Source: Candidatus Nitrosopumilus sp.
GTDB taxonomy: Archaea > Thermoproteota > Nitrososphaeria > Nitrososphaerales > Nitrosopumilaceae
Assembly (NCBI GenBank): GCA_029860565.1
Contig: JAOUAY010000040.1
Span: forward strand, 1-8,614
Direction: 5' to 3'
DNA: 8,614 nucleotides
The translations under genes and the position numbers were made by a program. Below are positions 6,223 through 8,614 of this stretch, in pieces. The notes under the pieces are model-generated. The model searched no databases. It was not told the origin of the DNA and worked only from the letters and a program-made list of their open reading frames with translations. The stretch's first letter is position 1; each line of letters begins with the position of its first letter.

Positions 6223-6254
6223 GATCATGATCAATTGAAATAGAACACATGATC
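6223..6254. promoter_or_regulatory. palindromic operator-like site between pyrG and cupredoxin gene
   Basis: GATCATGATC (6223-6232) is a perfect 10-bp palindrome, followed at once by TCAATTGA (6231-6238), also palindromic. The half-site CATGATC recurs at 6248-6254, exactly 22 bases after its first copy, two turns of the helix. The site lies in the 80-base gap between the divergent starts, just upstream of the likely pyrG TATA, and it brackets the region where the cupredoxin TATA should be. A regulator bound here could act on both genes. No known operator is recognised. Confidence 0.4.
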
Positions 6255-6264
6255 TTGTTTTGAT

Positions 6265-7095
6265 ATGACATCTGTTCTTTTTGTTTTACCCTTGTTTGCA
6301 GCAATCATTTTGGGTTCTACCACTCTTGCATTTGCAGAGACTTATGAAATTTTAATCCCAACTGGTGCGTCAGACATTAATGCTCCTTTTTTTTGGTCTG
6401 AAAAATCAACTGGAATGACTACTGGAATCATTACTGTTTATCCTGGTGATTCTGTTACTTGGTCTAATGCAGATACTGCATTTCATACTGTAACATCTGG
6501 CATCCCGCCTACAACTGCAGATGGCATATTTGAGGAAGACGGTATTTTTGATAGTGGTTTTTTCACTGCAGGGAAATCTTACTCTAAGCAGTTTAATGAT
6601 CTTGGTGATTTTCCCTATTATTGTAGTCTGCATCCTTGGATGGATGGAGTAGTTCATGTCGTGGTTAATCCTGGTAGTGTTCAATCCATTAACAATGTTG
6701 GTTCTGGATATAGTGATGATGGTGTAGGATTTGAAGTAAAATATATTCTTGATACGAATTTACAAAAAGATGTTCTCATTAATCCTGATGAAAAAAGCTT
6801 AACCTTTAACATTTCTGGTGACACCAAAAGTGGAAGTATTACTTTTGTACTGCCTACAGAATTAATCCAAAATCCAAATGTTGTTTGGGTGGATGGTGTG
6901 AGTGTTGATTTTGAGGTGGATGAAACTTCTACTGGAACAAAATTGATAATTCCAATTCCCTTACATTCTGAAGAGATAAAAATTATGGGCACTCAGGTAA
7001 TTCCTGAATTTGGATTTTTAGTATTAGGCATTTTGAGTATTGGTGTTTTCTCCACCTTGCTGTTGACTCACTCTAAGTTTTCCATATTTCGATAA
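6265..7095 (+). CDS. secreted, membrane-anchored type 1 copper (plastocyanin-like) protein with PEFG tail
   Basis: This 276-residue exported cupredoxin is likely an electron carrier on the outer face of the membrane, as expected in ammonia-oxidising archaea. Residues 1-24 form a signal peptide with a hydrophobic core and a good cleavage site (AFA before ETYEI), but with no Lys or Arg before the core. The cupredoxin domain (about 27-135) has all type 1 copper ligands: His74 in TAFHTVTSG, then Cys120, His123 and Met126 in YYCSLHPWMDG. A second extracellular domain (about 145-240, beta-rich, ending IPIPLHSEEIKIMG) is of no recognised family. The tail VIPEFGFLVLGILSIGVFS plus a basic end is a PEFG-CTERM sorting signal: PEFG motif, transmembrane helix, Lys/Arg end, of the kind processed by archaeosortase-type enzymes. 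The ATG at 6265 is required because a TGA at 6250 blocks the frame upstream. Confidence 0.92.
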   Translation: MTSVLFVLPLFAAIILGSTTLAFAETYEILIPTGASDINAPFFWSEKSTGMTTGIITVYPGDSVTWSNADTAFHTVTSGIPPTTADGIFEEDGIFDSGFFTAGKSYSKQFNDLGDFPYYCSLHPWMDGVVHVVVNPGSVQSINNVGSGYSDDGVGFEVKYILDTNLQKDVLINPDEKSLTFNISGDTKSGSITFVLPTELIQNPNVVWVDGVSVDFEVDETSTGTKLIIPIPLHSEEIKIMGTQVIPEFGFLVLGILSIGVFSTLLLTHSKFSIFR

Positions 7096-7103
7096 TTACA
7101 ATC

Positions 7104-7126
7104 TTTACAATTGTAAATAATTTTTT
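7104..7126 (+). terminator. perfect palindrome plus T-run after the cupredoxin gene
   Basis: TTTACAATTGTAAA (7104-7117) is a 14-bp perfect palindrome able to form a five-pair stem with an AATT loop. It is followed by TAA and six T (7121-7126), nine bases after the TAA stop of the cupredoxin gene. This is the most intrinsic-terminator-like element in the window. Confidence 0.6.
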
Positions 7127-7167
7127 AATTTTTCAAATAGATTTTAGATGTTTCTACAGTCTATCTT

Positions 7168-7371
7168 TTATTCTTCACAGTGTATTATACCATGAGAACC
7201 TCTAGTTTGGCGGCCATAACTGAAATAGAGTTTTTCCATCCATGGAAGTTTGAATATTTGACCGCCACTCTTAGCCGGTTTTGTTTGCTCTTTAGAGTCT
7301 TGTTTGTTTTTTGAGGCTTTTTGTAAACGATGTAATTTTTGATTCAAGTTGATTTTGAGATGTTTTCTCAA
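7168..7371 (-). CDS. possible small basic protein overlapping the trpA 3' end
   Basis: This 67-codon minus-strand frame starts at an ATG inside trpA and runs 124 bases beyond the trpA stop. Its first half is Lys/Gln/Asn-rich (LQKASKNKQDSKEQTK) and overlaps trpA in another frame. Its second half, outside trpA, looks protein-like: SGGQIFKLPWMEKLYFSYG, then RQTRGSHGIIHCEE. Codon choice there resembles neighbouring genes. No family is recognised. True start candidates are the ATG at 7371, a TTG a few codons later, or an internal ATG at 7243-7245 giving only 23 residues. It would be the downstream cistron of a trpA transcript. The competing reading is a plus-strand structured RNA in the same DNA, since TGGCGG (7208-7213) can pair with CCGCCA (7262-7267). 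Confidence 0.4.
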   Translation of the reverse strand: MRKHLKINLNQKLHRLQKASKNKQDSKEQTKPAKSGGQIFKLPWMEKLYFSYGRQTRGSHGIIHCEE

Positions 7372-8092
7372 TTAATTTCAAATATGCACTTCCTACAATC
7401 ACTGCATCTGCTCCAGCTTTAACATATGTTTTAACATCGTCTGGAGTTGAAACTCCAAATCCTATTCCTACTGGAATTTTTCCTTTAGTTTGATTTTTCA
7501 CCTCTTTGATTGCATTTAAGGTGTATTTTTTAATTCCTGTTTTGACTCCAGTTGTACCAAAAACAGCTACAAGATACAAGAACCCTGTAGATGCTTTTGC
7601 AATTTTTTGTATCCTGGTTTTACTGGTGTTTGGAGAAATGAGAAAAATAGTATCTGCCTTATTTTTGGCTGCTTGAATGTATTCTTTAGATTCTTCTATG
7701 GACATGTCTGGGAGGATAAAACCATCTATTCCTGCTTTTTTAGCATCTGAAATAAATTTTGAATATCCTTTATGATACAAAATATTGGTATATGTCATCA
7801 ATATCAGTGGAATGTCTGTTTCTTTTCTAATTTTTTTTACAATGTTGAAAAAATTATTAATTTTAGTTCCTTTCTCAAGTGATATAGTACTTGCATTTTG
7901 AATTACTGGGCCATCAGCTAGAGGATCTGAAAATGGAAATCCTAATTCTATGATATCTACTCCCCCCTTTACCAATCCTTTTACCGTTATGAGTGTGGAT
8001 TTCTCATTTGGAAATCCTGCCATAATGTATGCAATCAATGCCTTTTCATTTTTAGCCTCTAATTCTGTAAATTTTTCTTTAATTTTTGACAA
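7292..8092 (-). CDS. trpA: tryptophan synthase alpha chain, TTG start
   Basis: TrpA cleaves indole-3-glycerol phosphate to indole and glyceraldehyde 3-phosphate; the indole passes to TrpB for condensation with serine. The protein is 266 residues, nearly the E. coli length, and is a complete TIM barrel. The catalytic Glu49 (DIIELGFPFSDP) and Asp60 (PLADGPVIQ) keep the classical numbering. The mobile loop AVFGTTGVKTG (176-186) and the phosphate-binding segments GIGFGVSTPDD (209-219) and IVGSAY (232-237) are present. The start is a TTG at 8090-8092: a TAG lies four codons upstream in frame, and the first ATG (Met24) would cut into the barrel. No trpB or other trp gene is adjacent on either side, so trpA has its own promoter here. 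It overlaps the possible small cistron at its 3' end. Confidence 0.96.
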   Translation of the reverse strand: MSKIKEKFTELEAKNEKALIAYIMAGFPNEKSTLITVKGLVKGGVDIIELGFPFSDPLADGPVIQNASTISLEKGTKINNFFNIVKKIRKETDIPLILMTYTNILYHKGYSKFISDAKKAGIDGFILPDMSIEESKEYIQAAKNKADTIFLISPNTSKTRIQKIAKASTGFLYLVAVFGTTGVKTGIKKYTLNAIKEVKNQTKGKIPVGIGFGVSTPDDVKTYVKAGADAVIVGSAYLKLIEKTSQNQLESKITSFTKSLKKQTRL

Positions 8093-8124
8093 GGGTATCG
8101 CCTAATTCAGTTGACTTATTTCAT

Positions 8125-8134
8125 ATCATATATT
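8125..8134 (-). promoter_or_regulatory. TATA-like promoter element of trpA
   Basis: The minus strand reads AATATATGAT, centred about 38 bases before the TTG start, predicting a transcript with a leader of about 10 bases. A second candidate, TAATATATGT (8141-8150), would add about 16 bases. Neither leader contains a clear Shine-Dalgarno. Confidence 0.45.
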
Positions 8135-8159
8135 CTTAGTACATATATTATGCTGGCTT

Positions 8160-8353
8160 GTGTTGTCTGTGTTGTACTCTGAAATTGAAATACTCATCAA
8201 TGCAGTTAAACTCAAAGAAAAAAAATCATTTGCCAATCAGTTTATGACTTTTCTTTTCATAAAAGATCAAAGTTTGAATAAACAAATAACTTAAAACAAT
8301 TAGCAGAAGAGAAAAAATTTACTCTTCTGAAGAGTATACAAGACTCCATCTGA
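8160..8353 (+). pseudogene. small plus-strand gene remnant with a frameshift
   Basis: Two protein-like open stretches follow each other in different frames. The first can start at a GTG (8160-8162 or 8169-8171) or TTG and reads VLYSEIEILINAVKLKEK, then SFANQFMTFLFIKDQSLN, stopping at a TAA at 8292-8294. From 8282 another frame is open to a TGA at 8351-8353 and reads LKQLAEEKKFTLLKSIQDSI. A one-base shift near 8282-8294 would join them into about 64 residues of helical, lysine-rich protein. No family is recognised. It lies between the trpA promoter and the promoter of the next cupredoxin gene and explains most of this 320-base gap. Chance open frames in AT-rich DNA remain possible. Confidence 0.35.
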
Positions 8354-8383
8354 ACAATCCTTTCCAGAACGCCTAAAAAGTTT

Positions 8384-8391
8384 TTTATAAT
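8384..8391 (+). promoter_or_regulatory. TATA box of the second cupredoxin gene
   Basis: TTTATAAT is centred about 26 bases before the ATG at 8413, ideal for a leaderless archaeal transcript. An A-rich, BRE-like stretch (CCTAAAAAG, 8372-8380) precedes it. This is the clearest promoter in the window, suggesting strong expression. Confidence 0.65.
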
Positions 8392-8412
8392 TACTTTGAA
8401 TATTAATTTTTA

Positions 8413-8614
8413 ATGAAAATAATGACACAGATTATGACATTCTCAGTTCTATCAGTAGCTGTAATTGGTCTACTAACTATGACACCGGCTGCTTTTGCAG
8501 ATCATTCAGAAGTCACAATCGAGGCTGCCCAAGGTTCTGGCGCACCAGGTTGTGAGGACACAGCAGAGGGATGCTACATTCCAAGTACTGCAACAGTAGA
8601 TGTTGGAGGAAAAG
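8413..8614 (+). CDS. secreted plastocyanin-like copper protein (N-terminal part)
   Basis: The first 67 residues of a gene that runs off the right edge are visible. They begin with a signal peptide (MKIMTQIMTFSVLSVAVIG, cleavage likely after AFA at residue 29). The mature start DHSEVTIEAAQGSGAPGCE, then GCYIPSTATVDVGGK, matches the beginning of thaumarchaeal plastocyanin-like proteins as I recall them: a first strand, a Cys-x7-Cys pair (47 and 54) likely forming a disulfide, and the strand before the first copper-binding His. The copper ligands themselves lie beyond the window, so copper binding is predicted rather than seen. Base composition is somewhat richer in GC and Ala/Gly codons than its neighbours, as is common for highly expressed secreted proteins. 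Confidence 0.85.
   Translation, partial: MKIMTQIMTFSVLSVAVIGLLTMTPAAFADHSEVTIEAAQGSGAPGCEDTAEGCYIPSTATVDVGGK

Noticed and set aside
6185..6304. N-terminal 40-codon extension of CTP synthase from an ATG at 6304
   Set aside because: The extension is not similar to the enzyme family and overlaps the signal peptide region of the divergent cupredoxin gene. The GTG at 6184 gives the normal enzyme start and length.
6406..6992. Minus-strand open frames of 92 and 103 codons inside the cupredoxin gene
   Set aside because: They are entirely antisense to a well-supported coding gene, and their composition (Ser/Thr/Cys/Ile-rich) is typical of shadow frames.
2310..7146. Exact 16-base repeat TTTCAAATAGATTTTA at 2310-2325 and 7131-7146
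   Set aside because: In AT-rich DNA a single 16-base match within 8.6 kb can arise by chance. Both copies end in a TATA-like core in the same orientation, so it may reflect a shared promoter type, but two copies are not enough to call a repeat family.
1..8614. CRISPR arrays, insertion sequences, integrase or phage genes, rRNA and tRNA genes
   Set aside because: I looked on both strands and saw no regularly spaced repeats, transposase motifs, terminal inverted repeats or structural RNA signatures.

Overview
The window reads as chromosomal DNA of an ammonia-oxidising archaeon of the Nitrososphaerota (Thaumarchaeota), most like the marine Nitrosopumilaceae. The reasons are: low GC content with AGA/AAA/ATT-rich codon use, TATA boxes about 25-29 bases before start codons (leaderless messages), a Shine-Dalgarno sequence only inside an operon, two secreted small blue copper proteins (one with a C-terminal PEFG sorting tail), and several DNA-binding-less Lrp/AsnC domains. 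This is inference from gene content; no taxonomic search was possible.

Left part (1-3281). A stand-alone Lrp-type RAM domain gene (103-339, +) is followed by about 600 bases without an intact gene. On the minus strand that stretch looks like the wreck of a protein gene. Next come a PfkB-family sugar/nucleoside kinase (944-1813, +), a short coiled-coil protein of unknown function (1981-2310, -), a small plus-strand reading frame apparently broken by a frameshift (2345-2489), and a two-gene minus-strand operon (3281 to 2500) encoding a single and a tandem RAM-domain protein. The window thus holds three RAM genes and four RAM domains, none with a helix-turn-helix.

Middle part (3282-7095). An NAD kinase with a C-terminal winged-helix-like extension (3564-4562, +) converges on CTP synthase pyrG (6184-4583, -). 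pyrG is divergent from a secreted, membrane-anchored type 1 copper protein (6265-7095, +). The 80 bases between these two starts carry a perfect 10-bp palindrome and a second half-copy two helical turns away.

Right part (7096-8614). Tryptophan synthase alpha chain trpA (8092-7292, -) stands without trpB or other trp genes beside it. Just past its 3' end lies a 7168-7371 region that may encode a small protein on the minus strand or a structured RNA on the plus strand. Upstream of trpA is another frameshifted plus-strand reading frame (8160-8353), then the start of a second secreted cupredoxin (8413 to the window edge).

The genes belong mostly to central metabolism (NADP, CTP and tryptophan synthesis), copper-based extracytoplasmic redox chemistry, and small-molecule-sensing RAM regulators. 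No mobile element, CRISPR array, rRNA or tRNA was found. The most unusual items are the NAD kinase/winged-helix fusion, the cluster of HTH-less RAM proteins, and three decayed or frameshifted reading frames in apparent intergenic DNA.
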